From assembly GCA_022792975.1 (NCBI GenBank), contig JAAWCC010000120.1:1-14447 (forward strand): DNA of 14,447 nucleotides. Direction: 5' to 3'. Made by a program: the position numbers and the translations under genes. This DNA comes from Clostridia bacterium. Lineage in GTDB: Bacteria > Bacillota_A > Clostridia > TANB77 > CAG-508. Positions 1 through 7,988 of this stretch are shown piece by piece. The first letter of the stretch is position 1, and each line of letters starts with the position of its first letter. The notes under the pieces were generated by a model, which searched no databases, was not told the DNA's origin, and worked only from the letters and a program-made list of their open reading frames with translations.

Positions 1-1077
1 CTTTTGTTCTTCTTCCATAATTTCTCCTTCTAAATTATTTTTTTCAAATTTTCCTGTGATAGGCGTTTCAGAATTTGCTATAAGTTCTGACTTTAGCAAT
101 GTATCTTGTAATGCATAATATACGGCCTTAAAGACCTTTTGCTCCTCTTGAAATCTAACTTCAAGTTTAGCTGGATGTACATTTACATCAACCAAGCTTG
201 GAGTCATTTCCAAATTTAAAATCAAAAATCCAAATTTTCCTATTGGTATCATACCTTTAAATGCTTTCTCAGCACCAGATGTCAGCATTCTATCTTTTAC
301 ATATCTTTTATTAACAAAAAATATTTGATTTGCTCTATTAGATCTAGCAATTTCGGGTTTTCCGAACCACACCTGTAATAGTTATCCCTTCATATTCGTA
401 ATTTACATTAAGACAAGCTCCGTGCCACCATTTTCCCATAAATGTTATATACTACATTTTTTATATTTCCATCCCCAGAAGTCTGCAATATTGTTTTTCC
501 AGCATTAGTAAACTTAAAAGTTATGTCTGGATGTACCAACGCTAAATGAGTTATTACATCTTCTATATATCCAGCTTCTGTATAATCCTTCTTCAAAAAC
601 TTATATCTCACTGGTGTATTAAAAAATAGCTCTTCAACAGTTATAGACGTTCCAACTGGTGCACCGCACTTCTGTAACTTCTTTTATATCTCCTCCTTCT
701 ATAACAATTTTATTTCCTGTTTCTGCCTCAGCAGTTTTAGAAACCATCTCTACCTTTGCAATAGCAGCAATACTAGCTAAGGCTTCTCCTCTAAATCCCA
801 TTGATTTTACTTCATTTAAATCCTCAGCCTTCCTAATTTTGCTAGTTGCATGTCTTTCAAAAGAAAGCTCCAAATCCTCCTTTGCAATTCCCTTTCCATC
901 ATCTGTAATTCTTATATATGATATACCACCATTTTTTATATCAACACTAATATTCTTTGCACCAGCATCTATCGAATTTTCTACCATCTCTTTAACAACT
1001 GATGCAGGTCTTTCTATAACTTCTCCTGCGGCTATTTTATTTATAGTTAGTTCATCTAAAACTACAATACTTCCCAT
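1..1077 (-). CDS. mutL: DNA mismatch repair protein MutL, C-terminus off window, three in-frame CGG frameshift sites
   Basis: MutL is the GHKL-ATPase that couples mismatch recognition by MutS to strand incision and removal. The N-terminal half is visible (about 358 residues). It has the family motifs in order: NKIAAGEV near residue 12, ENSIDAGA, DDGKGI, the ATP-lid motif GFRGEAL, then FFNTPVR and the transducer-domain segment VDVNVHPAKLEVRF near the left edge. Conventional reading breaks three times, at an extra C before GGT (G138, in GAPVGT), before GGA (G219) and before GGA (G238, in VVGKPE). Omitting each C gives one continuous MutL. I chose ATG at 1077 because homology begins there; a TTG at 1119 would add 14 non-homologous residues, although the AAGGA upstream of 1077 is about 13 nt away. 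The gene is divergent from the DUF1836 gene and has its own promoter. The identification is secure; the C-terminal endonuclease domain is not visible. Confidence 0.95.
362..364 (-). other. In-frame CGG +1 site in mutL (G238)
   Basis: GTT-CGGA. Skipping the C restores VVGKPE. Confidence 0.85.
420..422 (-). other. In-frame CGG +1 site in mutL (G219)
   Basis: GCA-CGGA. Skipping the C joins the GKMVA segment to GACLNVNYEYEG. Confidence 0.85.
664..666 (-). other. In-frame CGG +1 site in mutL (G138)
   Basis: GTG-CGGT. Skipping the C restores VTEVGAPVGTSI, normally GTxV-type sequence before FFNTPVR. Confidence 0.85.
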
Positions 1078-1152
1078 ATTTTCTATATGTTCCTTTCTAA
1101 ACTCTACTTGTTTTATCAAGTAATAAAATTTTCATATGATTTCACATTTTAG

Positions 1153-1180
1153 ATTATATCATTTTCTATGAATTTTGCAA
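1153..1180 (-). promoter_or_regulatory. mutL promoter
   Basis: Read on the minus strand, TTGCAA (1175-1180) and TATAAT (1153-1158) are separated by 16 nt, a good sigma-A match. The start site would lie about 70 nt upstream of the mutL ATG. Confidence 0.7.
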
Positions 1181-1194
1181 GCATTTTTTTCTAT

Positions 1195-1223
1195 TTGATT
1201 TTCGTGCTAATATATGATATAAT
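1195..1223 (+). promoter_or_regulatory. DUF1836 gene promoter
   Basis: TTGATT (1195-1200) and a perfect TATAAT (1218-1223) are separated by exactly 17 nt. The -10 box ends 27 nt before the ATG. It is back to back with the mutL promoter, their -35 boxes only 14 nt apart, so one bound regulator could affect both. Confidence 0.8.
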
Positions 1224-1250
1224 TTAAGCCTCGAGAAAGGGAGGATATAT

Positions 1251-1739
1251 ATGATACAAGCAACAATTACAAATTTTCACTTACCAAGATGGAATGAACT
1301 ACCAAATTTAGATTTATATTTAGACCAATTAGTTACTATATTAGACAAATATTTAAAAGACTATATAGGAAACAAGGAAGAAACAATTATAACTAAAACC
1401 ATGATAAATAACTATGTTAAGCAAGGTTTAATAAAGCCTCCTAGAAAGAAAAAATATAGCAGATTGCATATCGCCACTCTAATCGTTATTTGTATATTAA
1501 AACAAATTTATAGTATAAGTGACATAAATGAATTGATAATGTTGGCAATAAAAACTGCTAAATTTAATTCGGCCTATGACCAATTTTGTGAGGCAATGGA
1601 AAAAGGCATACTCTATACATTTGAAGGAGTCGAATACAAGGTAGCCGAAAATGCAGGATTTGAACATTCACTTTTAAAAAGTGTAGCACAATCCTTCGCA
1701 AGTAAGCTCTATGTAGAAAAAACTTTTTTGCATAAATAA
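1251..1739 (+). CDS. DUF1836 domain protein, putative MerR-like DNA-binding regulator
   Basis: A 162-residue soluble protein that I recognise as the DUF1836 family, found mainly in Firmicutes and thought to be helix-turn-helix regulators. The family signature is clear: TMINNYVKQGLI (about residues 50-61), then PPRKKKYSRLHIATLIVICILK (in part) and the IYSISDINELI segment, resembling a MerR-type winged helix in which a Y-S-R-x-H motif follows the recognition region. The ATG at 1251 has a strong GGGAGG ribosome binding site 6 nt upstream and a consensus promoter. The gene is divergent from mutL and ends at a hairpin terminator. It has no in-frame CGG and no frameshift; its single CGG (TCG-GCC, near 1570) is out of frame. 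Its regulatory target is unknown; the divergent layout makes its own promoter and that of mutL possible targets (inference). Confidence 0.8.
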   Translation: MIQATITNFHLPRWNELPNLDLYLDQLVTILDKYLKDYIGNKEETIITKTMINNYVKQGLIKPPRKKKYSRLHIATLIVICILKQIYSISDINELIMLAIKTAKFNSAYDQFCEAMEKGILYTFEGVEYKVAENAGFEHSLLKSVAQSFASKLYVEKTFLHK

Positions 1740-1777
1740 AGCTTTTCATATTACTGCTCAAATTATAATAAAATTTT

Positions 1778-1809
1778 GAGACGAGTTTTTTGCTCGTCTC
1801 TGCTTTTTT
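1778..1809 (+). terminator. Bidirectional terminator between DUF1836 gene and UPF0182
   Basis: A perfect 8-bp stem (GAGACGAG at 1778-1785, CTCGTCTC at 1793-1800) with a 7-nt loop is followed by TGCTTTTTT on the plus strand. On the minus strand the same hairpin is followed by AAAATTTTAT, so it can also stop transcription from UPF0182, whose stop codon is at 1808-1810. Confidence 0.85.
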
Positions 1810-4549
1810 AATTTATTATATCATTTCCAGTTGGAGTAGAAATTACACCACCATCTTCTTTTTCATTTTTTCTAGCAGCCTCCAATTGTTTTACAAGATT
1901 TTGTAGAGCTTCTATATCCCTACCCATCTGCTCCCAATTATTTGATGCATTTGATTCCACTAAATTATTATTAGCCTTTATTATTGATTCAATTAGTCCC
2001 TCTATTGTACTATTATCTTCTACGTCTACACTAACACTACCTGTTGGAGATAAAAGATTTCTTACCGCCTTTTGAATATCCTCACCTAGTGCAATTTTAT
2101 TTCCTGATGCTACTATAACCTTCTTTAATACAGGCACACTATTTGTTTCATTTAATGAGGTTTGATATATTGGTACAACATAAAGCAATGTATTATTTAT
2201 TGGAACAATAATCATCTCTTTTGTTATCCTTGTACCAGTTACATTCAATGCCGATATTTCCTTTGATATAGTCTCGTCTTGCTCTATTAAACTATCTAAT
2301 TGCATTGGTCCGTATAACTGTGCTGTCTGCTGAAAACTTATATAATTCCAGCTTATTTTTTCCATTCTCCACCGTACCTATTAAATACGCATTTAAGCTC
2401 TCCTTCCCATATTGGTTATAAGCAATCACAAGCCCTATTTCTGTTTTATCTCCATTTTTTACCATTGTGTAATATGGCTTCATCTTCGCCCCTGCTGTTC
2501 TTGTAATTAGATTAGAATATGAAGCAATCTCCCATACATCATTTGCCCTATATAATACATCTGGTAAAACCTCATGATAAAGGTTTAATACTCTTGCCTG
2601 TATATTATATAAAAACTCTGAATATGTAAAGTGTTTTGAAACTCCTTTTGGTATTTCATTTACTTCCTTGAAAAGTCCTTTATACATCTTGTTATACACC
2701 ATCGCAATTGGATCCGTTTTGTCCGTTATATAAAAATTTGTTTCTCCATCATATGCATTTATAACCACTTTTATTGAATTTCTAATATAATTCAATTCCT
2801 TTGTCTCATTACCATATGCTATTTTGGTTTTTTGTGAATATGGATACTCATTTGATACTGTATATGCATCTATTACCCAGTAAAGTTCTCCATTTTCTCC
2901 GAATTACCAAATATGGATTTTCATCATACATTAAATATGGTATAACCTTCTTTGCTCTTTTTATTACATTTCTGTTAGTCATAATTTTGCTATCTCCGCT
3001 TGAGAATAAAAGTCCTAAATTTCCTTCCCTTATTCCTACACATAATTTATCAAAAAATCCAATTTCTAGACCGCCTTCTCCTTCATAAGTATACATAGCA
3101 GCTGATGTTGAGCCCTTAGGATAATCAAATTCTATCCTTCCATTTCCGAACCGCTATTGATCCCCTATTTTCTACACCATAATATATTCTAGGCTCTTTT
3201 ATTTTATCATTTTCAAAATCTCTTGATATATACTTTATATTACCTGTACTATCTGTCTCTGTTGCAGCTGCTATAATTGCACCATATCCATGAGTATATT
3301 CTTCTGTTGCATGACTGCTATCTAATTCTCTTGCAGATATATATGACAAATTATTGTTATATATAGCAAGCTTCGCTTTATTATATGTATAATATCCTGT
3401 ACTTGTCTGAGTTTGGAGTAGATTATTTTTTACAACATTCTCTGTTATTATTGGTACTTTCGTTATTATATCCTGGTTCTCCTCCGCTTCTTCATCCGTT
3501 ATTGTTCCTGTACTAACTATTTGCGTTTCATTTATTTTTATATCATATGCTGTTTTTGTAAAATCAATATTTTTAGCAATATAATCTTTTTGTTTTTCAA
3601 GCTCATTTCCATTTATAAATATTAACTTATATCCAATCATGACTATAAACAATCCTACCAAGTAAACTGGTACAATTGATAAATATTTTAAAATGTTTTT
3701 TGTGTTATTCTTTTTAAAAGACTTTATAGCCATATATACAGAAATTATTAAGACCACACTAAATATCCTATATCCCCATAGCTTAACACTATCTGCCACT
3801 CCTGCACCTATTAGTGTTGTTTCTAGCTTATCATCTAAAGTTAAAAATCCATTTATTACCATATTCTGCATATTAAATATTATTATTAGTGAAATAAAAA
3901 TCACAATTATCATTGCATTTACCAGCAATTGCTTTATAAATGTATTATTTCTAAGTGTTTGCCCATCTATTCCATCAAAAAATTTATTAAATACAATTAT
4001 GTAATATGTTACTGTATATATTGTTAAAATTATCATTAATGCAATTCCATAATACAAAAGCTGACCTATAAGTGGCGCTCTAAACATGTAAAAGCCTACA
4101 TCCATACTAAAAATAGGGTCTAATATTCCAAATTCACCTGCATTTACAAATAATATTGTTTTTTGCAGAAACATACTTGATACAATTAAGCTTGTAACAA
4201 GTGCCATAACAAATGCCAAAGATTTATTAGGAAGTTTTGGCATTTCTATTTTTTCCTCCTCAAAGAACTTTCTTAGACCTTTCTTTATAAGCAGGTTTGT
4301 TATATAAGCAGCACAAAATACAAATATGAAATTTAAAACTGCAATGTTTCTTTTATATTTCATATTTTGTGCAAATACTTCTGAATATTCCTCACCTATT
4401 TCAAGTATCTCTAAATAATCTGCTCTACAAATTACTACTGCACTTATTATAAATATTGCTAAAACTACTAGAACAAATATTGTTCTTCCCCTTATTTCAT
4501 TTACTTTTTTTGGCTCTTTTTCTACTTCCCTTTTTAATTCCTCTGACAA
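1808..4549 (-). CDS. UPF0182 family multi-pass membrane protein, three in-frame CGG frameshift sites
   Basis: Reading CGGN as Gly at three places gives a continuous 912-residue protein, the usual size of the UPF0182 (PF03699) family. The N-terminal third has about seven hydrophobic segments (first near residues 22-42), with the typical motif DPIFSMDVGFYMFRAP near residue 140. It continues into a large, probably extracytoplasmic domain containing GAIIAA, YPKGSTSAAMYTYEGEGG and FYITDKTDPIAMVY, and ends with a low-complexity tail rich in Asn, Glu and Gly. The frameshifts precede G468 (AVGNGR), G550 (VIGENG) and G746 (VIGPMQ). The start is a TTG at 4549 with AAGGAG 9 nt upstream; no ATG is better placed. 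It follows ftsY after 19 nt and is almost certainly cotranscribed. Family function is unknown. Several out-of-frame CGGs inside the gene (for example near 2706, 2715 and 2984) cause no break. Confidence 0.9.
2310..2312 (-). other. In-frame CGG +1 site in UPF0182 gene (G746)
   Basis: ATA-CGGA. Skipping the C joins FSADSTVI to GPMQLDSLIEQDE. Confidence 0.85.
2899..2901 (-). other. In-frame CGG +1 site in UPF0182 gene (G550)
   Basis: ATT-CGGA. Skipping the C joins NPYLVI to GENGELYWVIDAYT. Confidence 0.85.
3146..3148 (-). other. In-frame CGG +1 site in UPF0182 gene (G468)
   Basis: GTT-CGGA. Skipping the C joins GSIAV to GNGRIEFDYPKG. An out-of-frame CGG (GCG-GTT) five bases upstream on the coding strand is harmless. 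Confidence 0.85.
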
Positions 4550-4568
4550 TATACTTTTCTCCTTTCTA

Positions 4569-5476
4569 TCATATTATTGCATTTGCAAAGTCATGAGAGT
4601 CAAATATTTGCATATCCTCCACTTGTTCTCCTACCCCAATAAACTTAACTGGTATTTTATTTTCATGAACAATTCCAATAACAACTCCACCTTTAGCTGT
4701 TCCATCAAGTTTAGTAAGAATAAGCCCTGTTATATTACTCACCTCTTTGAATGCCTTTACTTGTTCTATTGCATTTTGTCCGTGTTGTAGCATCTATTAC
4801 AAGCAAAGCTTCTTTATCTGCTTCTGGTAACTCTTTTTCAATAACTCTTTGTATTTTTTCAAGTTCATCCATTAAATATTTTTTATTATGCAATCTTCCT
4901 GCTGTATCACATATTAAAACATCTATGTTATTTTCTTTTGCTCTTTTTATTGCTTCAAATACTACTGATGCAGGATCTGCATTTTCTTTTGCCTTAATTA
5001 TATCACATCCTGCACGTTTTGACCATACCTCTAATTGTTCAACAGCAGCTGCTCTAAAAGTATCGGCCGCTGCAACCATTACCTTCTTACCTGATTTTTG
5101 AAGTCTTGCTGCTATCTTTCCAATCGAGGTAGTCTTTCCGTACTCCATTTACACCTATTACAAGTATTACAGAAGGGGTTGTCTCAAGCTTTAAGCTATT
5201 ATCACATACTTCTAATATATTTTGTATTTCCTCCCTTAATACATCTTTTACTCCTTCCACCTCTTTTATATTCTCTTTTTTTATTCTAGCTCTTAGCCTT
5301 GATATTATCTCAATAGATGTCTCCATTCCTATATCTGACATAATAAGTACCTCCTCCAGTTCATCCAAAAGATCCTCATCAACTTTTCTAAAAGTACTAA
5401 ACACATCATTTATTTTATCGTCAATTGACGCTTTTGTTTTGCTCAATCCTGATTTTAATTTATCAAAAAATCCCAT
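4569..5476 (-). CDS. ftsY: Signal recognition particle receptor FtsY, two in-frame CGG frameshift sites
   Basis: FtsY is the SRP receptor GTPase that docks ribosome-nascent-chain-SRP complexes at the membrane. The repaired protein is 301 residues, an NG-domain form without a long acidic A domain, normal for Gram-positives. The N domain (residues 1-100) begins MGFFDKLKSGLSKTK. The G domain holds GVNGVGKTT (G1, about 108-116), the AADTFRAAA motif (G2), DTAGRLH (G3), TKLDGTAKGG (G4) and FIGVGEQ (G5). Conventional reading breaks inside the P-loop at G113 and again at G232 in the DATTGQNA motif, each at an extra C before GGA. Without two correct shifts no functional GTPase could be made, and FtsY is usually essential, which argues strongly that the shift is real. 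The ATG at 5476 has a GGAGGA site 7 nt upstream. It is first in an operon with UPF0182. Confidence 0.96.
4780..4782 (-). other. In-frame CGG +1 site in ftsY (G232)
   Basis: ACA-CGGA. Skipping the C restores DATTGQNA, a conserved SRP-GTPase motif. Confidence 0.9.
5138..5140 (-). other. In-frame CGG +1 site in the ftsY P-loop (G113)
   Basis: GTA-CGGA. Skipping the C restores GVNGVGKTT. Confidence 0.9.
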
Positions 5477-5507
5477 GCTATTCCTCCATTTTAATTGATA
5501 ATATATT

Positions 5508-5536
5508 ATTTTACCATATTATATATAAAATTCCAA
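5508..5536 (-). promoter_or_regulatory. ftsY promoter
   Basis: On the minus strand, TTGGAA (5531-5536) and TAAAAT (5508-5513) are separated by 17 nt, about 31 nt upstream of the ftsY ATG. An alternative TATAAT overlaps the spacer. Confidence 0.55.
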
Positions 5537-5570
5537 TACTTTACTTAGAATTTTCATGGTATTTTAATTC

Positions 5571-5605
5571 TTTAATCAAAATATAAGTTTTCTATTTTGA
5601 TTAAA
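5571..5605. repeat. Perfect 13-bp inverted repeat upstream of ftsY
   Basis: TTTAATCAAAATA at 5571-5583 is the exact reverse complement of 5593-5605, with a 9-nt gap. It lies about 35 nt upstream of the ftsY -35 box and about 50 nt upstream of the plus-strand promoter at 5656. No T-tract follows on either strand, so an operator or protein-binding site is more likely than a terminator. Confidence 0.6.
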
Positions 5606-5655
5606 TCTCCTTCGTATTACAAATTTAAATTGAGTTGGAGAATTTTTACGATTAT

Positions 5656-5684
5656 TTGCATTTTACGTAAATATATGGTATAAT
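5656..5684 (+). promoter_or_regulatory. Promoter of the two-TM protein gene
   Basis: TTGCAT (5656-5661) and TATAAT (5679-5684) are 17 nt apart. The predicted transcript has a leader of about 95 nt before the ATG at 5787. Confidence 0.7.
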
Positions 5685-5694
5685 GTATTTGCAT

Positions 5695-5749
5695 ATAAGA
5701 GTTTCTCTTATTGCTCACACCTAGCGTGCTCTCTTTTTATTTTGGGAGC
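5695..5749 (+). other. Hairpins in the leader of the two-TM protein gene
   Basis: At the predicted 5' end of the transcript ATAAGAG (5695-5701) pairs perfectly with CTCTTAT (5705-5711) across a 3-nt loop. A second pairing, GCTCTC (5728-5733) with GGGAGC (5744-5749), flanks a T-rich loop. These could protect the 5' end or have a regulatory role. I do not recognise a known riboswitch class. Confidence 0.4.
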
Positions 5750-5786
5750 AAATACCTTTCACCAAATTTATTTGAGGAGTAAAAAA

Positions 5787-6659
5787 ATGGAAGAAAAAAA
5801 CAAAGCACCTAAGGCACAAGCAAAGCACAATACCAAAAGTAATAAGCTTAAGCGCGAGCGGAAGCCGATTTTTACGGCTGAGAACCTTCTGAAGTGGAAA
5901 AATGGATTTTTTGGAAGACTTGTATCCATAGTAATCGCTGCTTTGTTGCTACTTACCTGCTTCAACTTTGCATTTGACTATACAGTTGAAGCCTATGGTG
6001 ATGGAGCATACAAATACAGCGACGATGCATACAAGTATATTGAGGATTCCATGAAAAATTATCTTGGAGGCGATGGTCCAGATATCAGAAAACTTCAGGA
6101 TTGTTTTCCAGCACATATAGGAAAATTCACTTCCGACTACGAAAATGGACAAACCACCTTAATCGCCACTTTGTACGATGGCTTCTTTGTTCCAACGGTT
6201 ACCTTAGTGATATCTCAGGAATTCAAAATAATTGGGGAAAATGGAGAAATTATCGAGCCTCCCCTGCAAGAGGATACACAGCCTCCCAAGGCTAGTAATG
6301 CAGAGGAAGCCCAGAAGGAGGCATCCGAAGAAATCACTGAGGTAGGCACGAGCACAACTGACTTAGAAAGCATTTTCGTCTCTGGGAAAGATGTCCCAAG
6401 AGAGAATACTGGTTTTAGGCGAAACTTTAACTCCATACAAGAATATCAAAATTATTTTTGGAGTACTGCTAAAACCACTATTTTCAAGCTCACTGCCCTG
6501 TGGTTTGCAATCATTTTCCTTATTCTTATTTTTCTTGACCTTGCACTCACGCAGCTGCTCAGTAAATCTGTTGAAAAAAAGACAGTTAGCACTTCTCCCA
6601 ATGTCGATGCTTCAAATGTATCTCCCACTAGCAAAGCTACTACTGAAGTAATCACATAA
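5787..6659 (+). CDS. Unrecognised two-transmembrane protein, probably foreign
   Basis: I do not recognise this 290-residue protein. It has a very basic N-terminus (Lys/Arg-rich to residue 27), one hydrophobic segment near 46-62 (SIVIAALLLLTCFNFAF), an extracytoplasmic-looking middle with an acidic Pro/Glu/Ser/Thr-rich stretch (about 165-205), a second hydrophobic segment near 240-262 and a polar Ser/Thr-rich tail. The ATG at 5787 has GAGGAG 7 nt upstream; the TTG at 5742 lacks such a site. Codon use differs from the neighbours (CGC, CGG, CTG, GCC, CCG occur) and the downstream terminator is very GC-rich, both suggesting transfer. Codon 25 (5859-5861) is an in-frame CGG after GAG that must be read in the zero frame: a shift there would reach TGA within 11 codons. 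It is one of only two such CGG codons in the window. The function is unknown; a membrane-anchored envelope protein is the most that can be said. Confidence 0.75.
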   Translation: MEEKNKAPKAQAKHNTKSNKLKRERKPIFTAENLLKWKNGFFGRLVSIVIAALLLLTCFNFAFDYTVEAYGDGAYKYSDDAYKYIEDSMKNYLGGDGPDIRKLQDCFPAHIGKFTSDYENGQTTLIATLYDGFFVPTVTLVISQEFKIIGENGEIIEPPLQEDTQPPKASNAEEAQKEASEEITEVGTSTTDLESIFVSGKDVPRENTGFRRNFNSIQEYQNYFWSTAKTTIFKLTALWFAIIFLILIFLDLALTQLLSKSVEKKTVSTSPNVDASNVSPTSKATTEVIT

Positions 6660-6693
6660 GCTGAAGGTTCTACATAAGCTGTCTTTAAAAGGA

Positions 6694-6734
6694 GGCCCCC
6701 CTCATTCCATTAACTGGAATAAGGGGGGCTTCTT
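6694..6734 (+). terminator. GC-rich terminator after the two-TM protein gene
   Basis: GCCCCCC (6695-6701) pairs with GGGGGGC (6723-6729), extended by the nearly complementary arms TCATTCCA and TGGAATAA around a TTAAC loop, followed by TTCTTT. Six consecutive G-C pairs are out of character for this AT-rich DNA and support a foreign origin of the unit 5656-6734. Confidence 0.85.
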
Positions 6735-6760
6735 TGCATTGTAATTTCAGGTGTCTTGTG

Positions 6761-7702
6761 CTAATGATAACAATAATAGTGCCCACTATCTTCGTAGTAC
6801 TTATATATTCCGCTTCCTTGCGTAAACTTTGCTTGGTATGTTACTTCCAATGGCATACCAGTTTCTACATGTCCTCTAAGGTATTTTTCCATGTTCTTTC
6901 TTACACGATTTGTTGGCGTTTTATCTATTCCACCATTCCAAGTACACTTATACTGTAATGGTGCATACACAACGTCATACAATGTATAATACTTAAACTC
7001 TGGATGTTCAACTCTATTTTCTACGACATTTGCACAATCAAATTGTTCTTCGTCACTTCCGCCACCTATCTCTGCATTTACGAGCTTACACATCAATTCA
7101 TAATATTCTTCAAAAAAGTCTTCTGCCCTTTTCTTTGCTTTTAGATACATATCATAAGCTGCTTCATCATCACTATGGTACCTCGCCTCCTCGCTTAAAA
7201 TTGTTTCATGCTGTGCCTTAAGTCCTTCAAACTCTGCTTTTTTCTCTGCTCTTAAAGACCTAGCATATGACGGCAATTCTCCTAGTAATCTTTCATACTC
7301 ATTATATGCCTCTTTAAATTCGGAAATATACTTTTGGATTTCTTCTAACTGTGTTTGATACTTTTCGTATTCCTCCTCTAACAAATTAAAGTTCCGATTT
7401 GCTTTGCTGCATACCTTAGCCTCACAAACTTTATCATAAATCTCTCTGATTATGTCTATCGCTAAATCTTTTTGTTCAAGATAGCTTAAGACTTTATCAT
7501 ACGCCTCAACTAGCTTACTAAAATCTTCCTCTGTTGGAACATAAACCACTTCTTTGACAATTGGTTCCTGTTCCTCCCAAATCCTTCCATTCTTATCCTG
7601 AAATTCTAATGGCTTTTTCATGATATTTATGGAGAGCCAAATTAGTATGCCTACTGCAAAAATGAGAAATAGTGCGCTTAGTATTGCCTTTCTTTTACTC
7701 AT
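6761..7702 (-). CDS. Membrane-anchored SleB-like cell-wall hydrolase (Hydrolase_2 type)
   Basis: A 313-residue protein with a short basic N-terminus, one hydrophobic anchor or uncleaved signal (about 7-28), a long charged helical region likely to form a coiled coil (about 57-200), and a C-terminal domain (about 203-313) resembling SleB/CwlJ cortex hydrolases. This includes LVNAEIGGGS with the candidate catalytic Glu at 211, then CANVVENRVEHPEF, LYDVVYAPLQYKC and a terminal Gly-His-Tyr-Tyr-Cys. SleB-type enzymes cleave peptidoglycan glycan strands; outside sporulation such domains act in wall remodelling. Both the reaction and the role here are inferred from the motifs. Start ATG at 7702 follows a weak GTGGGG site and a consensus promoter. 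Codon 103 (7394-7396) is an in-frame CGG after AAT that must be read in the zero frame, since shifting leads quickly to TAG. With the neighbouring gene it forms the only segment where CGG behaves conventionally, suggesting acquisition. Confidence 0.7.
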   Translation of the reverse strand: MSKRKAILSALFLIFAVGILIWLSINIMKKPLEFQDKNGRIWEEQEPIVKEVVYVPTEEDFSKLVEAYDKVLSYLEQKDLAIDIIREIYDKVCEAKVCSKANRNFNLLEEEYEKYQTQLEEIQKYISEFKEAYNEYERLLGELPSYARSLRAEKKAEFEGLKAQHETILSEEARYHSDDEAAYDMYLKAKKRAEDFFEEYYELMCKLVNAEIGGGSDEEQFDCANVVENRVEHPEFKYYTLYDVVYAPLQYKCTWNGGIDKTPTNRVRKNMEKYLRGHVETGMPLEVTYQAKFTQGSGIYKYYEDSGHYYCYH

Positions 7703-7743
7703 TCTACCCCACTTTCTTTAAGTATACATGTGTAATTGCTACC

Positions 7744-7761
7744 AATTGCCCTTTGGCAATT
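7744..7761 (-). other. Leader hairpin upstream of the SleB-like gene
   Basis: AATTGCC (7744-7750) and GGCAATT (7755-7761) form a perfect 7-bp stem with a 4-nt loop, at the predicted 5' end of the minus-strand transcript. No T-tract follows. It could be a 5' stabiliser or an operator. Confidence 0.4.
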
Positions 7762-7767
7762 CATTAT

Positions 7768-7796
7768 ATTGTACCATTTATGTAATCTTGTGTCAA
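7768..7796 (-). promoter_or_regulatory. Promoter of the SleB-like gene
   Basis: On the minus strand, a perfect TTGACA (7791-7796) is followed after 17 nt by TACAAT (7768-7773). The start codon is about 65 nt further downstream. Confidence 0.7.
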
Positions 7797-7873
7797 CTTT
7801 TATCTACATTTTTTGCCACTTTTGAAAATTGTGAAGCATATTATAATTCATTAAATTTTCACTGTAATACCAA

Positions 7874-7902
7874 TTGACAAAAGTTTTTCAATATGATAAA
7901 AT
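7874..7902 (+). promoter_or_regulatory. uvrB: uvrB promoter
   Basis: A perfect TTGACA (7874-7879) and TAAAAT (7897-7902) are separated by 17 nt, preceding a leader of about 80 nt. Immediately downstream, AAAC-AATA-GTTT (7905-7916) has the spacing of a Gram-positive LexA box but only a degenerate match to GAAC-N4-GTTC. Confidence 0.75.
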
Positions 7903-7988
7903 GCAAACAATAGTTTAGTATGTAAAAATCTTTGAAAAATTTTTTATAAATAATAGAAGTTTATTAAAATAGTTCATTGGAGGAGTAT

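Noticed and set aside
659..1123. Plus-strand open frame opposite mutL
   Set aside because: It is a shadow of the mutL coding strand with no ribosome binding site and no recognisable protein.
3693..4004. Plus-strand hydrophobic open frame inside the UPF0182 gene
   Set aside because: Antisense to transmembrane-coding sequence; hydrophobic shadows are expected there.
4751..5101. Plus-strand open frame opposite ftsY
   Set aside because: Shadow of a highly conserved gene; no start signals.
5742..5786. Upstream TTG start for the two-TM protein
   Set aside because: No ribosome binding site, while ATG 5787 has GAGGAG at 7 nt.
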